From Pontibacter aquaedesilientis (GTDB taxonomy: Bacteria; Bacteroidota; Bacteroidia; Cytophagales; Hymenobacteraceae): DNA of 64,000 nt. Within the stretch, counting starts at the first letter, position 1; every line of letters starts with the position of its first letter. A program made the translations under genes and the position numbers. A model generated the notes under the pieces. The model saw only the letters and a list, made by a program, of their open reading frames with translations, searched no databases and was not told the DNA's origin. Below are positions 56,083-63,851 of the stretch, one piece after another. Location: the NCBI RefSeq assembly GCF_014773225.1, contig NZ_JACXAJ010000003.1, positions 124,001 through 188,000 of the forward strand. Reading direction: 5' to 3'.

Positions 56083-56352
56083 TTAGGCTTCTGCTTCTAC
56101 TTTAGGCAATACAGAAACGTATGAACGGTTCTTCACGCCTTTTTTGAATTGAACTACACCGTCAACCATAGCGAACAGTGTGTGGTCTTTGCCCATACCC
56201 ACGTTCTGACCTGGGTGGTGAGCAGTACCTCTTTGTCTTACAATGATGTTACCAGCGATAATGTCCTGGCCACCGTAAATCTTAACACCAAGTCTTTTGG
56301 AATGTGACTCGCGGCCGTTATTAGAACTACCAGCTCCTTTTTTGTGTGCCAT
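56083..56352 (-). CDS. rpmA: 50S ribosomal protein L27
   Basis: An 89-residue L27, recognised from [22 protein letters not shown], the [15 protein letters not shown] core and GKDHTLFA. It starts directly with AHKKG, so there is no cleavable N-terminal extension of the Firmicutes type. L27 sits near the peptidyl-transferase centre of the 50S subunit. It is 70 bp downstream of rplU in the usual rplU-rpmA order and ends at a strong terminator. Confidence 0.97.
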   Translation of the reverse strand: MAHKKGAGSSNNGRESHSKRLGVKIYGGQDIIAGNIIVRQRGTAHHPGQNVGMGKDHTLFAMVDGVVQFKKGVKNRSYVSVLPKVEAEA

Positions 56353-56422
56353 TTTCTTTACTGTTTAATCAGGTTGGCAAGCCAAGCCCGAAAAGGTTTT
56401 ACGTTTAATTTCTTCTTACTGC

Positions 56423-56731
56423 TTAACCAATGCTCTCGATCAGGACCTTCGTGAAGTGCTGGCGGTGGCCATTCTTCTTGCGGTATCCTTTTCTTCTCTT
56501 CTTTTTGAAAACGATCACTTTGTCGCCTTTCACGTTGCCAAGGATTTTTCCAACCACTTTAACACCGTCAACGAAAGGAGCACCTAATTTTACAGTGCCG
56601 TTATCATCAGTAAGAAGAACATTGGTGAACTCAACGGCGTCACCATCATTGCCGGAAAGCTTGCTAGCGTAGATGAACCTTCCGGCCTCTACCTTGGTCT
56701 GTTGACCTGCGATTTCTACAATTGCGTACAT
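56423..56731 (-). CDS. rplU: 50S ribosomal protein L21
   Basis: Start at ATG 56731 (MYAIVEIAGQQ), the conserved family start; the frame has an extra upstream ATG at 56740 that would add MKL. The 102-residue protein shows the L21 features VEAGRFIYASKL, NVLLTDDNG and the basic KKKRRKGYRKKNGHRQ segment that contacts 23S rRNA. It has a full promoter and a leader of about 30 nt, and is co-transcribed with rpmA. Confidence 0.96.
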   Translation of the reverse strand: MYAIVEIAGQQTKVEAGRFIYASKLSGNDGDAVEFTNVLLTDDNGTVKLGAPFVDGVKVVGKILGNVKGDKVIVFKKKRRKGYRKKNGHRQHFTKVLIESIG

Positions 56732-56766
56732 CAGCTTCAATGTATGTTTATGAAAATTTAAGTCTG

Positions 56767-56797
56767 CAAAATTAGTGGTCTAATATTTAATATGCAA
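56767..56797 (-). promoter_or_regulatory. Promoter of rplU-rpmA
   Basis: On the minus strand: TTG (56795-56797), 20-bp spacer, TAATTTTG (56767-56774). This fully matches TTG-N20-TAnnTTTG and gives a leader of about 30 nt. Confidence 0.78.
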
Positions 56798-57253
56798 ATC
56801 ATTGTTTCTTAATTCTTTCTGTTTTTTCAACTGTCATGCACAACCATGTGGATAACGGTGTTGACATCTGTGGACAAATTTTTCGCACTTACTCAAAACA
56901 GCCACAACACCTTAAACAGCAGAATCTTGCCACAAAAATCATTGAATTAAGTTTTCCACAACTAGCTGCGCCTCTCAGGGAAAACAGACACCGGACCCAG
57001 TCTACCGCTTCAACCTTTTTGGATTTTACACGCACCAAAACTGCCTAGCCCCTTGTTTAAACACCCAACCCTTGCACTTTTCGGCACTTAACAGAGAATT
57101 AATAGTTTCATTATTATATTTAAACAATTATATATGTCAACAATTTCATGTTAATAAGCCTGTTGATTTCAGGGTAAAAACCGGACAATCAAACACTTAA
57201 CGGAGTGTTAATAAATTGAACAACTTTAGCCCGCCGTTTCAAGTTCTTATCAC

Positions 57254-57261
57254 TATATTTG
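57254..57261 (+). promoter_or_regulatory. Candidate -7 box for nrdB
   Basis: TATATTTG matches TAnnTTTG, 118 bp before the nrdB ATG. No TTG at the standard spacing. The leader would be about 110 nt. Confidence 0.45.
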
Positions 57262-57379
57262 AAGACCTGTTACCTTACGGCCACTCGCCAAATGGCACGG
57301 TGAGCCTTAAGCCTGACAACTATCATAAAACAGTAACGAAGTGTCGCTGTTAGTTTAAATAACAATAAAGTTTACGCGC

Positions 57380-58339
57380 ATGGAGCCCATACTACAAGAA
57401 AACCCGAATCGCTTTGTTTTATTTCCGATACAGCACGACGAGGTGTGGCAGATGTATAAAAAGGCAGAAGCCAGCTTTTGGACCGCTGAAGAGATAGACC
57501 TTTCGCAGGACCAGAAAGACTGGGAGAACCTGAATGACGGTGAGCGCCACTTTATCAGCCACGTACTGGCCTTCTTCGCCGCTTCCGACGGCATCGTAAA
57601 CGAGAACCTGGCCATCAACTTCATGCAGGAGGTGCAGCTTCCGGAGGCCCGCTGCTTCTATGGCTTCCAGATCATGATGGAGAACATCCATGCCGAGACT
57701 TATTCGCTTTTAATTGACACCTATATAAAGAAACAGTCTGAGAAGGACTACCTGTTCAATGCGCTGGAGACGGTGCCTTGTGTGAAGAAGAAGGGTGAAT
57801 GGGCATTGAAGTGGATCAACAGCGAGAACTTTACAGAACGCTTGATTGCATTTGCGGCCGTGGAGGGCATTTTCTTCTCGGGTTCTTTCTGCTCTATTTT
57901 CTGGCTCAAAAAGCGTGGCCTGATGCCAGGCCTGACCTTCTCTAACGAACTGATCAGCCGCGACGAGGGCCTGCATTGCGATTTCGCCTGCCTGATTTAT
58001 TCTATGCTGAACGAAAAGCTGCCGGAGAGCCGTGTGCACGAGATCATCCGCGATGCGGTGACGTTTGAGCAGGAATTTGTAACAGACGCGCTGCCGGTTG
58101 ACCTAATCGGCATGAATGCCAAACTGATGAGTCAGTACATTGAGTTTGTGGCCGACCGCCTGCTGGTGTCGCTGGGCTGCAGCAAGATCTACAACGCCAC
58201 CAATCCCTTCGACTTCATGGAGATGATCTCACTGCAGGGCAAAACTAACTTCTTTGAGAAACGCGTAGCGGAGTACCAGAAGGCCGGCGTAATGGGCGAC
58301 AAAGACAAAAACGTTTTTTCGCTCGACGAAGACTTTTAA
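57380..58339 (+). CDS. nrdB: Class Ia ribonucleotide reductase, small (R2) subunit
   Basis: A 319-residue R2 protein. By alignment to the eukaryotic-type pattern, iron ligands are Asp70 (FFAASD), Glu101 and His104 (MENIHAETY), with the radical Tyr at 108, and the second set in [11 protein letters not shown] and [10 protein letters not shown]. The C-terminal tail FSLDEDF is the peptide that docks on the large subunit and again resembles the eukaryotic form. It generates the tyrosyl radical needed to reduce ribonucleotides. nrdA follows after 354 bp. The gene has no copies of the iterated motif. Confidence 0.96.
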   Translation: MEPILQENPNRFVLFPIQHDEVWQMYKKAEASFWTAEEIDLSQDQKDWENLNDGERHFISHVLAFFAASDGIVNENLAINFMQEVQLPEARCFYGFQIMMENIHAETYSLLIDTYIKKQSEKDYLFNALETVPCVKKKGEWALKWINSENFTERLIAFAAVEGIFFSGSFCSIFWLKKRGLMPGLTFSNELISRDEGLHCDFACLIYSMLNEKLPESRVHEIIRDAVTFEQEFVTDALPVDLIGMNAKLMSQYIEFVADRLLVSLGCSKIYNATNPFDFMEMISLQGKTNFFEKRVAEYQKAGVMGDKDKNVFSLDEDF

Positions 58340-58693
58340 GAAACTGAAATACTTAGTAGGTTTAGGGAACAATAGGAGCAGCACATCCGGTCTGCCCCTT
58401 CCTGAATTACCTTTTATGATCCGGGCGCATCAGGTATAGCCATCCATGCCATACCTTGAAGCAGCGGAATCTATACCTGGCAACAACCGCCATCCGGGGC
58501 AGTCGCCCTGCCATTTGAGAAAGCATTTGGCTTTACCTGTTAAAGTATAGTATTTCAACGGCTTAGGCACCTATGTGCGTATTAGCCTATGTAAATATTA
58601 GCATGTATCAACCTGCTGCGTCGGCAGTGGTCCTATTTATACCTATACCTAATAATCAACCCGGGCATTTGACACCCGCTAAATGTATACGCT
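58340..58693. other. nrdB-nrdA intergenic region rich in the iterated motif
   Basis: No gene or promoter consensus is visible in these 354 bp. It contains four exact TATACCT/AGGTATA copies (near 58432, 58472 and a tandem TATACCTATACCT near 58638) and at least two near-copies (CCATACCTTG near 58449; TTTACCTG near 58533). Confidence 0.6.
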
Positions 58694-61075
58694 ATGTTAG
58701 TAGTTAAAAGAGACGGCAGACGCGAATCCGTTAAATTCGACAAAATTACCGCACGCATCGAGAAGCTGTGCTATGGTCTTCACATGGACTATGTGTCGCC
58801 GATTGAGGTGGCCAAAAAAGTAATTGACGGGATTTACGACGGCGTAACGACCATTGAGCTGGACAACCTGGCCGCCGAAACGGCAGCCTCGCTTACCACC
58901 AAACACCCTGATTACGCCGTGCTGGCGGCCCGTGTAGCCATCTCGAGCCTGCACAAGGTAACAAGCAAGTCGTTCTCCAACACGATGAAGCGCCTCTATA
59001 CCTACGAGGACCCGAAAACGGGCGAGAACGCTTCGCTGCTGGCAAAAGATGTATATGAGATCATCCGCAAGCACGCCGCTACGCTGGACTCGACCATCAT
59101 CTACGACCGGGACTACAACTACGATTATTTCGGATACAAAACGCTGGAGCGCTCTTACCTGCTTCGCCTCGATGGCAAGATTGTGGAGCGCCCGCAGCAT
59201 ATGTTGATGCGTGTGGCCGTGGGTATCCATAAGGAGGACATCGAATCTGCCATCGAGACTTATAATCTCATGTCTGAGAAGTGGTTTACGCACGCCACAC
59301 CAACATTATTCAATGCCGGCACGCCAAAGCCGCAGCTGTCTTCGTGCTTCCTGCTGGCCATGAAAGACGACAGCATACCAGGCATCTACGACACCCTGAA
59401 GCAATGCGCTCAGATCTCGCAGAGCGCCGGCGGCATCGGCCTGAGCATACACAATGTGCGTGCGACGGGCTCATACATTAAAGGCACCAACGGAACGAGC
59501 AATGGCATCATCCCGATGCTGAAGGTGTTTAACGACACGGCCCGCTATGTGGACCAGGGCGGCGGTAAGCGCAAAGGTGCTTTCGCGATATACCTGGAGC
59601 CTTGGCATGCCGATATCTTCGAATTCCTGGACCTGAAAAAGAACCATGGCAAGGAAGAGAACCGCGCCCGTGACCTGTTCTACGCTCTCTGGACGCCAGA
59701 CCTGTTCATGAAGCGTGTGGAGGAGAACGGCGACTGGAGCCTGTTCTGCCCGAACGAAGCACCGGGACTTGGCGATAGCTGGGGCCAGGACTTTGAGCGT
59801 CTCTACGAGAAGTACGAGCGTGAGGGCCGTGCCCGCAAGACCGTGAAGGCGCAGGATCTCTGGTTTGCCGTGCTGGAGTCGCAGATCGAGACTGGTACGC
59901 CGTACATGCTCTACAAAGACGCGGCCAACCGCAAGAGCAACCAACAGAACCTGGGCACCATCAAGAGCTCTAACCTCTGCACCGAGATCATGGAGTATAC
60001 CAGCGAAGACGAAGTTGCCGTGTGTAACCTGGCTTCCCTGGCGCTGCCACGCTACGTGAAAGAGGAAAACAACCACAAGGTGTTTGATCACCAGAAGCTG
60101 TTCGACGTGACCTATCACGTGACCATGAACCTGAACAAGGTAATTGATATCAACTATTACCCAGTACCTGAAGCCCGCAACTCCAACATGCGCCACCGTC
60201 CAATCGGATTAGGTGTGCAGGGACTTGCCGATACCTTCATTGCGCTGCGTATGCCATTCGAGAGCGAAGAGGCCCGTGGTCTGAACAAGGACATTTTTGA
60301 GACGATCTACTTCGCTGCCATGACAGCCTCCAAGGATCTGGCCAAAAAGCAGGGTGCTTACGAGACGTTTAAAGGTTCTCCGCTGTCCGAAGGCAAGTTC
60401 CAGTTCGATATGTGGGGTGTAACACCTGACAGCGGACGCTGGGATTGGGAAGAGCTTCGCCAGGAAGTTGTAGAGCACGGTGTGCGCAACTCGCTGTTGG
60501 TAGCGCCAATGCCGACGGCTTCCACTGCGCAGATCCTGGGCAATAACGAATCGTTTGAGCCTTATACCTCTAACATATACCTACGCCGCGTGCTTTCAGG
60601 TGAGTTCATGATCGTGAACAAGCACTTGCTGAAAGATTTGATCGGCCTGGGTCTATGGAACGACAAAATGAAGCAGGATATCATTGCAGCCAATGGCTCG
60701 GTACAGGATATCCCGAACATCCCGCAGAACATCAAAGACCTGTATAAGACGGTATGGGAAATCAGCCAGCGTACGGTCATCGATATGAGTGCTGACCGTG
60801 GCGCGTACATCTGCCAGAGCCAGTCGCTGAACCTGCACGTGCAGAACGTGAACTTCGGTAAGCTGACCTCCATGCACTTCCACGCCTGGAAGAAGGGCCT
60901 GAAAACAGGTATGTATTACCTGCGCACCAAAGCCGCTGTAGACGCCATCAAGTTCACGGTGGAGAAACAAGCCGCCGAGACCCTGCAGCCAGTCTACAAC
61001 CAGCAAGACCAGAATCGCAGCGACATGAGCTGCTCCCTGGACAACCCAGACGCTTGCGAAGCTTGCGGATCGTAG
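58694..61075 (+). CDS. nrdA: Class Ia ribonucleotide reductase, large (R1) subunit
   Basis: A 793-residue R1 protein. An N-terminal ATP-cone (residues 1-90, [19 protein letters not shown]) indicates allosteric activity control by ATP/dATP. The catalytic barrel shows [20 protein letters not shown], the finger-loop region [12 protein letters not shown], and [31 protein letters not shown] is the conserved C-terminal barrel block. The C-terminal tail has the redox pair CEAC just before the end. With NrdB it forms the aerobic enzyme making dNDPs. It ends at an unusually long palindromic terminator. Confidence 0.96.
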   Translation: MLVVKRDGRRESVKFDKITARIEKLCYGLHMDYVSPIEVAKKVIDGIYDGVTTIELDNLAAETAASLTTKHPDYAVLAARVAISSLHKVTSKSFSNTMKRLYTYEDPKTGENASLLAKDVYEIIRKHAATLDSTIIYDRDYNYDYFGYKTLERSYLLRLDGKIVERPQHMLMRVAVGIHKEDIESAIETYNLMSEKWFTHATPTLFNAGTPKPQLSSCFLLAMKDDSIPGIYDTLKQCAQISQSAGGIGLSIHNVRATGSYIKGTNGTSNGIIPMLKVFNDTARYVDQGGGKRKGAFAIYLEPWHADIFEFLDLKKNHGKEENRARDLFYALWTPDLFMKRVEENGDWSLFCPNEAPGLGDSWGQDFERLYEKYEREGRARKTVKAQDLWFAVLESQIETGTPYMLYKDAANRKSNQQNLGTIKSSNLCTEIMEYTSEDEVAVCNLASLALPRYVKEENNHKVFDHQKLFDVTYHVTMNLNKVIDINYYPVPEARNSNMRHRPIGLGVQGLADTFIALRMPFESEEARGLNKDIFETIYFAAMTASKDLAKKQGAYETFKGSPLSEGKFQFDMWGVTPDSGRWDWEELRQEVVEHGVRNSLLVAPMPTASTAQILGNNESFEPYTSNIYLRRVLSGEFMIVNKHLLKDLIGLGLWNDKMKQDIIAANGSVQDIPNIPQNIKDLYKTVWEISQRTVIDMSADRGAYICQSQSLNLHVQNVNFGKLTSMHFHAWKKGLKTGMYYLRTKAAVDAIKFTVEKQAAETLQPVYNQQDQNRSDMSCSLDNPDACEACGS

Positions 61076-61080
61076 ATTTA

Positions 61081-61134
61081 CAAATTTTCATAAAAAAGGA
61101 GAGCTTAAAAGCTCTCCTTTTTTATGAAAATTTG
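61081..61134 (+). terminator. Terminator of nrdA: 54-bp near-complete palindrome
   Basis: Two perfect 26-bp arms (61081-61106 and 61109-61134) are separated by only AA. The inner part AAAAAAGGAGAGCTT / AAGCTCTCCTTTTTT acts as a bidirectional terminator with a T run. The arms extend 10 bp further on each side than termination needs. Confidence 0.88.
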
Positions 61135-61140
61135 TTTTCA

Positions 61141-61345
61141 AATAAATTTTTGATTCCTTTGTAAAAGAAAAAGGAGCTTCAGCGGTAAATGAACCGCTTC
61201 CACTCCTTATCTCCCAAGATAAGACTGTGAATCAAGGTTAATGGGACCCCTTCATCCAGTCACTGTATTCACTTGCAGTTTTTACTTGGTAGCGCGCTTG
61301 AACGCTTATTGTAGGCTAGCTCTTCCCAGCTAGCCTATTTTATTG
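61141..61345 (+). ncRNA. Candidate structured small RNA between nrdA and the 181-residue protein gene
   Basis: No open frame is present, but there are successive hairpin-forming segments: AAGGAG...CTCCTT enclosing GCGGT/ACCGC (61171-61207), CTTATC...GATAAG just after, ACTGTGAAT facing ATTCACTTGCAGT, AGCG...CGCT, and finally a perfect TAGGCTAGCT (61312-61321) / AGCTAGCCTA (61328-61337) hairpin followed by TTTTATT, a typical terminator. TTCCTTTG near 61154, one mismatch from TAnnTTTG, could be its -7 box. I do not recognise a known RNA family. It may instead be a decayed element. Confidence 0.35.
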
Positions 61346-61885
61346 CCTATTTACTTCATAGATACTATCTTCTGATACCTCATCTGATACAGGAAAGTGT
61401 TCTTTGAGGAGAACATCTTGTTTATTATGCTCCTTGACCCAAATAGGTAATCCCCAATATGTGTTAGCGAAATTGTTATTAAACTTTACATTAACAACCC
61501 TACCCTGATTCTTCAGCCTTCGAACTACACTAATAATACCTTCAGTACTTTTTGAAGTATTTGTTTGATTGATGAATATAGCAGCAAAGTCGTTTATTTT
61601 TACAAATCGACCTATACGCTCAAACACTTCTACCACTTGATCATCAAAAGATAATTTCGCGGGAAGTAGAATATCACTAAAAAGGTTATTTTGCTTTATA
61701 GAAGAAGTAGTTCTCTTGTCTGTAGTAACTGACACATCAATAGACCTATCTCCAATACTTCTTTTTAGATCAGCGATGACAAAGTCATAGTGCTTCACTT
61801 TTTCTAATAGCTCATCCCTTTTCAAGATTAACTGATTAATGAAGTCTAAGGTCTCTTTATTGCTGTCCACTCTGATATATTTCAC
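61340..61885 (-). CDS. Unknown 181-residue protein, possibly winged-helix
   Basis: Not recognised. The protein begins with a helical, coiled-coil-like segment (ETLDFINQLILKRDELLEKVKHYDFVIADLKRSI), has a low-complexity linker rich in T and S, and a C-terminal part (about 80-165) with helix-turn-helix-like spacing: VEVFERIGRFVKINDFAAIF, then STEGIISVVRRLKNQGRVV. This fits a winged-helix domain weakly. It is A+T-rich, unlike genes to its left, and sits at the edge of a gene-poor region, suggesting acquisition by transfer. Its promoter -7 box lies inside a perfect palindrome next to its start codon, which suggests autoregulation. Confidence 0.65.
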   Translation of the reverse strand: MKYIRVDSNKETLDFINQLILKRDELLEKVKHYDFVIADLKRSIGDRSIDVSVTTDKRTTSSIKQNNLFSDILLPAKLSFDDQVVEVFERIGRFVKINDFAAIFINQTNTSKSTEGIISVVRRLKNQGRVVNVKFNNNFANTYWGLPIWVKEHNKQDVLLKEHFPVSDEVSEDSIYEVNRQ

Positions 61886-61887
61886 TG

Positions 61888-61928
61888 ATTACCTTTCAAA
61901 GGTAATTGAACTAATTGTAATCGCCAAA
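61888..61928 (-). promoter_or_regulatory. Promoter with overlapping palindromic operator for the 181-residue protein gene
   Basis: On the minus strand: TTTG (61925-61928), 20-bp spacer, TACCTTTG (61897-61904), a perfect Bacteroidota promoter. The -7 box is inside the perfect palindrome ATTACCTTT-C-AAAGGTAAT (61888-61906), which ends 2 bp before the start codon. Transcription would start only about 5-8 nt before the ATG, giving an almost leaderless mRNA. Confidence 0.7.
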
Positions 61929-62106
61929 TGAATATATGATTTTTTTCAACGATTTCAATAAGGGGAACAAATATAATCACAACAACTATCTATATGCCTT
62001 ATTATTAACACTTTACAAAACAAAATACCCGTTGGGTTCCTTGTATTTTTATTAAAGGCACGAACAAGCCTAATATTTTATAAGTTTAAATACTGAGATA
62101 AATCCA

Positions 62107-62281
62107 ATGCTTATTAAAGCCCTTGAAGCAACGACGGATTACGAATATAGACTCTATGATACACTTACCAGCTCTAACAGAGATATAGAACCACTTAAAA
62201 GATACTCCTAAAGAAATTATTAGTGTTAAAGATACTAATAACACAAGTATAGATATAACTAATGACGCAATTGGCTATTAA
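62107..62281 (+). pseudogene. Possible frameshifted gene remnant
   Basis: An ATG at 62107 opens 34 codons (MLIKALEATTDYEYRLYD...) to a stop at 62209-62211. A second frame running through the same end reads LKDTPKEIISVKDTNNTSI and continues to a stop at 62279-62281. The natural-looking composition of both parts suggests one frameshift in a former gene. No family is recognised, and chance open frames in A+T-rich DNA are a real alternative. Confidence 0.25.
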
Positions 62282-62385
62282 AGTAAATTGTCTCTAAAGA
62301 GAGAAAGTGAAGATCTATAGGAAGCAAAACACAGAGGGCTTTAAGGAGGAAAGCAGTAAGGACAACTACTGCACAACTCCGGCTT

Positions 62386-62630
62386 CTACTCTCTCACCTC
62401 CACCGAATTAAAATAAAGCGTAGTGCTCCCTCAAATCCAGAATCAGTCTCTAAAATCACCCACATGTTACGATTGCTGTCGGTAGTGATGGAGATAGGGC
62501 TCTATAAGTTATCGCGACGGATAAGCTAGAAGCGGAAGTCCTCGTCAGGTATATCGATGGTCCAAATACCTACAGAACTGCACCGCCCTGAGATATCATC
62601 ATTTGCCCAATATGTCGGGGACAGGGGAAC
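62386..62630 (-). pseudogene. Decayed gene remnant with in-frame stops and a frameshift
   Basis: On the minus strand one frame reads LSPTYWANDDISGRCSSVG, IWTIDIPDEDFRF, a TAG, LIRRDNL, a second TAG, SPISITTDSNRNMWVILETD and SGFEG. A one-base shift then gives STTLYFNSVEVRE and a stop (62386-62388). The alternation of polar and strand-like segments and the natural C-terminal ending look like a former beta-sandwich protein. Two amber codons and one frameshift mark it as inactive. The family is not identified. Confidence 0.5.
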
Positions 62631-62754
62631 TTAAATAGCGAGAAGTATTTACCAGTAATACCACCAAAAGTAAAGATTTATCGCCCCTGAGAAAAATATT
62701 TCGCTGTAACTAAAAACGGTTAACTAAGGTCAATCATCGGCGTTGTGGTAACCC

Positions 62755-63159
62755 CTACACCTCCTCCATCAACCACGCCATAGCCTCCCGCTTATCAATA
62801 AAGTCGCGGAGGACGAGGTTGAGGTCATAAGTGTATCCCTTGTTAATCATGAGTTCAACGGCCTCCCGGTTGTTCTCATATTGGGAAGGTATACGGGCAA
62901 GGCGTAGCAGCGAGCTGTGCGCCATACGGGGCACGTGCACCTCCAGGCTCCATTTCAGGTCGGCGGGTGCTATGGTTCCCATCATACGGTCGTCGGCAAG
63001 CCACCTGGTCAGGGAGAAGCGGTTGATCATTTCCAGGCAAAGCAAATAGGCCTCTCTTAGCTCTGACCCATGCAAGCGGCCATTCCATTCGGCCATGCCT
63101 AATCGAAGTGTCTTGTCGTAAGATAACCTTACAAAGTTGTTTTGAAAGTAAAGTTGCAT
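62755..63159 (-). CDS. STAS-like small protein, paralogue 1 of a tandem pair
   Basis: Start at Met 63159 (MQLYFQNNFVRLSYD) chosen because it aligns with the start of the neighbouring paralogue; an ATG at 63174 would add five residues. The roughly 134-residue protein has the pattern YFQN-x-x-V-x-x-SYD, LG-A-x-W-G, RWLADDR in the middle, a P-R-x-x-x-S segment, and F-x-D-K-x-x-A-x-AWL near the end. This matches SpoIIAA/STAS-like proteins common in Bacteroidota, with unknown role. It follows the gene at 63252 by 92 bp on the same strand and no promoter of its own was found, so both may be co-transcribed. Confidence 0.65.
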   Translation of the reverse strand: MQLYFQNNFVRLSYDKTLRLGMAEWNGRLHGSELREAYLLCLEMINRFSLTRWLADDRMMGTIAPADLKWSLEVHVPRMAHSSLLRLARIPSQYENNREAVELMINKGYTYDLNLVLRDFIDKREAMAWLMEEV

Positions 63160-63251
63160 TCGGAGCACCTTCAACTAAGGTGGACGTTAAGTAGTGAAAT
63201 TGTTACTGGTGTGCGGCTGGCTTTGATAAACAACAAGAGCCGAATGCTACA

Positions 63252-63674
63252 CTAAGCCTGGCGCTGCACCAAAAGGGGAGCATTCAGCCAGGCTATGGCC
63301 GCTTCTTTGTCATCAAAGTCCATAAGCTCCATGTCACCCAAGTTATCGGCACGTTTGATAATCTGCGCAACAGCCATCTTGTTAAAAAGGTCTTCCGAAA
63401 CAATAGAAGCATTCCGGCGAAGCGTGCTTGCTGCCAAGCGTGGTATGACGCTATCCACAATCCAATCCTGATCTGCCTGTCTGATCGCTCTGAGTTTTCG
63501 GTTGTCAGCCAGCCAACGCAGCAGCCTGTGTTCCTCAATCAGTTGAAGACATACCTCCACTGCATCCCGCAGATCGGAGCTACTCAGGAAACCATCCCAA
63601 ATGGCTATACCTAAGCTCATGTCTTCATCATAAGAAATGGTGACAACATGATTCTGAAAATAAGTTACCAGCAT
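63252..63674 (-). CDS. STAS-like small protein, paralogue 2 of a tandem pair
   Basis: A 140-residue protein clearly related to its downstream neighbour: shared YFQN-x-V-x-SYD start, LGIAIWDG, RWLADNRK, VIPRLA and FDDKEAAIAWL. No signal peptide or enzymatic motif is seen, so a cytoplasmic regulatory or scaffold role is possible but unproven. Its promoter is a perfect TTG-N19-TAnnTTTG placed in the first copy of a 114-bp tandem duplication; the second copy carries the same promoter further upstream. Confidence 0.7.
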   Translation of the reverse strand: MLVTYFQNHVVTISYDEDMSLGIAIWDGFLSSSDLRDAVEVCLQLIEEHRLLRWLADNRKLRAIRQADQDWIVDSVIPRLAASTLRRNASIVSEDLFNKMAVAQIIKRADNLGDMELMDFDDKEAAIAWLNAPLLVQRQA

Positions 63675-63707
63675 AAAGTTATAGTCGAGTAGGCTTTACT
63701 AGGGTCG

Positions 63708-63737
63708 CAAATATAAGCACTTACGCTATACTCACAA
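63708..63737 (-). promoter_or_regulatory. Promoter of the STAS-like gene (proximal copy)
   Basis: On the minus strand: TTG (63735-63737), 19-bp spacer, TATATTTG (63708-63715). The start codon is 34 bp further, giving a leader of about 27 nt. Confidence 0.75.
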
Positions 63738-63821
63738 TATCCAAAATTGTACTTTTACGAATAGAGTGATTTTGCTGGATAACAGCACAGGGATGGCAAC
63801 AGCAAAGCAAAAGGTCTGTCG

Positions 63822-63851
63822 CAAATATAAGCACTTACGCTATACTCACAA
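63822..63851 (-). promoter_or_regulatory. Duplicated distal copy of the STAS-like gene promoter
   Basis: An identical TTG-N19-TATATTTG in the second duplication unit, 114 bp upstream of the first. It would make a longer transcript that reads through the first unit. Confidence 0.65.

Larger units (their letters stand above)
56741..57379. other. Divergent non-coding region between rplU and nrdB with DnaA-box-like 9-mers
   Basis: This 639-bp stretch has promoters facing outward at both sides. It holds a perfect DnaA box TGTGGATAA (56847-56855) and two one-mismatch boxes, TGTGGACAA (56869-56877) and TTTTCCACA (56952-56960). A strongly A+T-rich segment lies at about 57080-57165. An open frame at 56836-57048 runs through the boxes and looks spurious. 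It could be a DnaA-responsive control region for nrdB or a replication-origin-like element. Confidence 0.55.
61929..62754. other. Gene-poor A+T-rich stretch with decayed coding remnants
   Basis: More than 800 bp without an intact gene. Two remnants with interrupted frames are described separately (62107-62281 plus strand; 62386-62630 minus strand). One copy of the iterated motif lies near 62550. Nothing else is recognisable. Confidence 0.6.

Noticed and set aside
56836..57048. 70-codon open frame in the rplU-nrdB gap
   Set aside because: It runs through the DnaA boxes, has low-information sequence and no promoter or start context.
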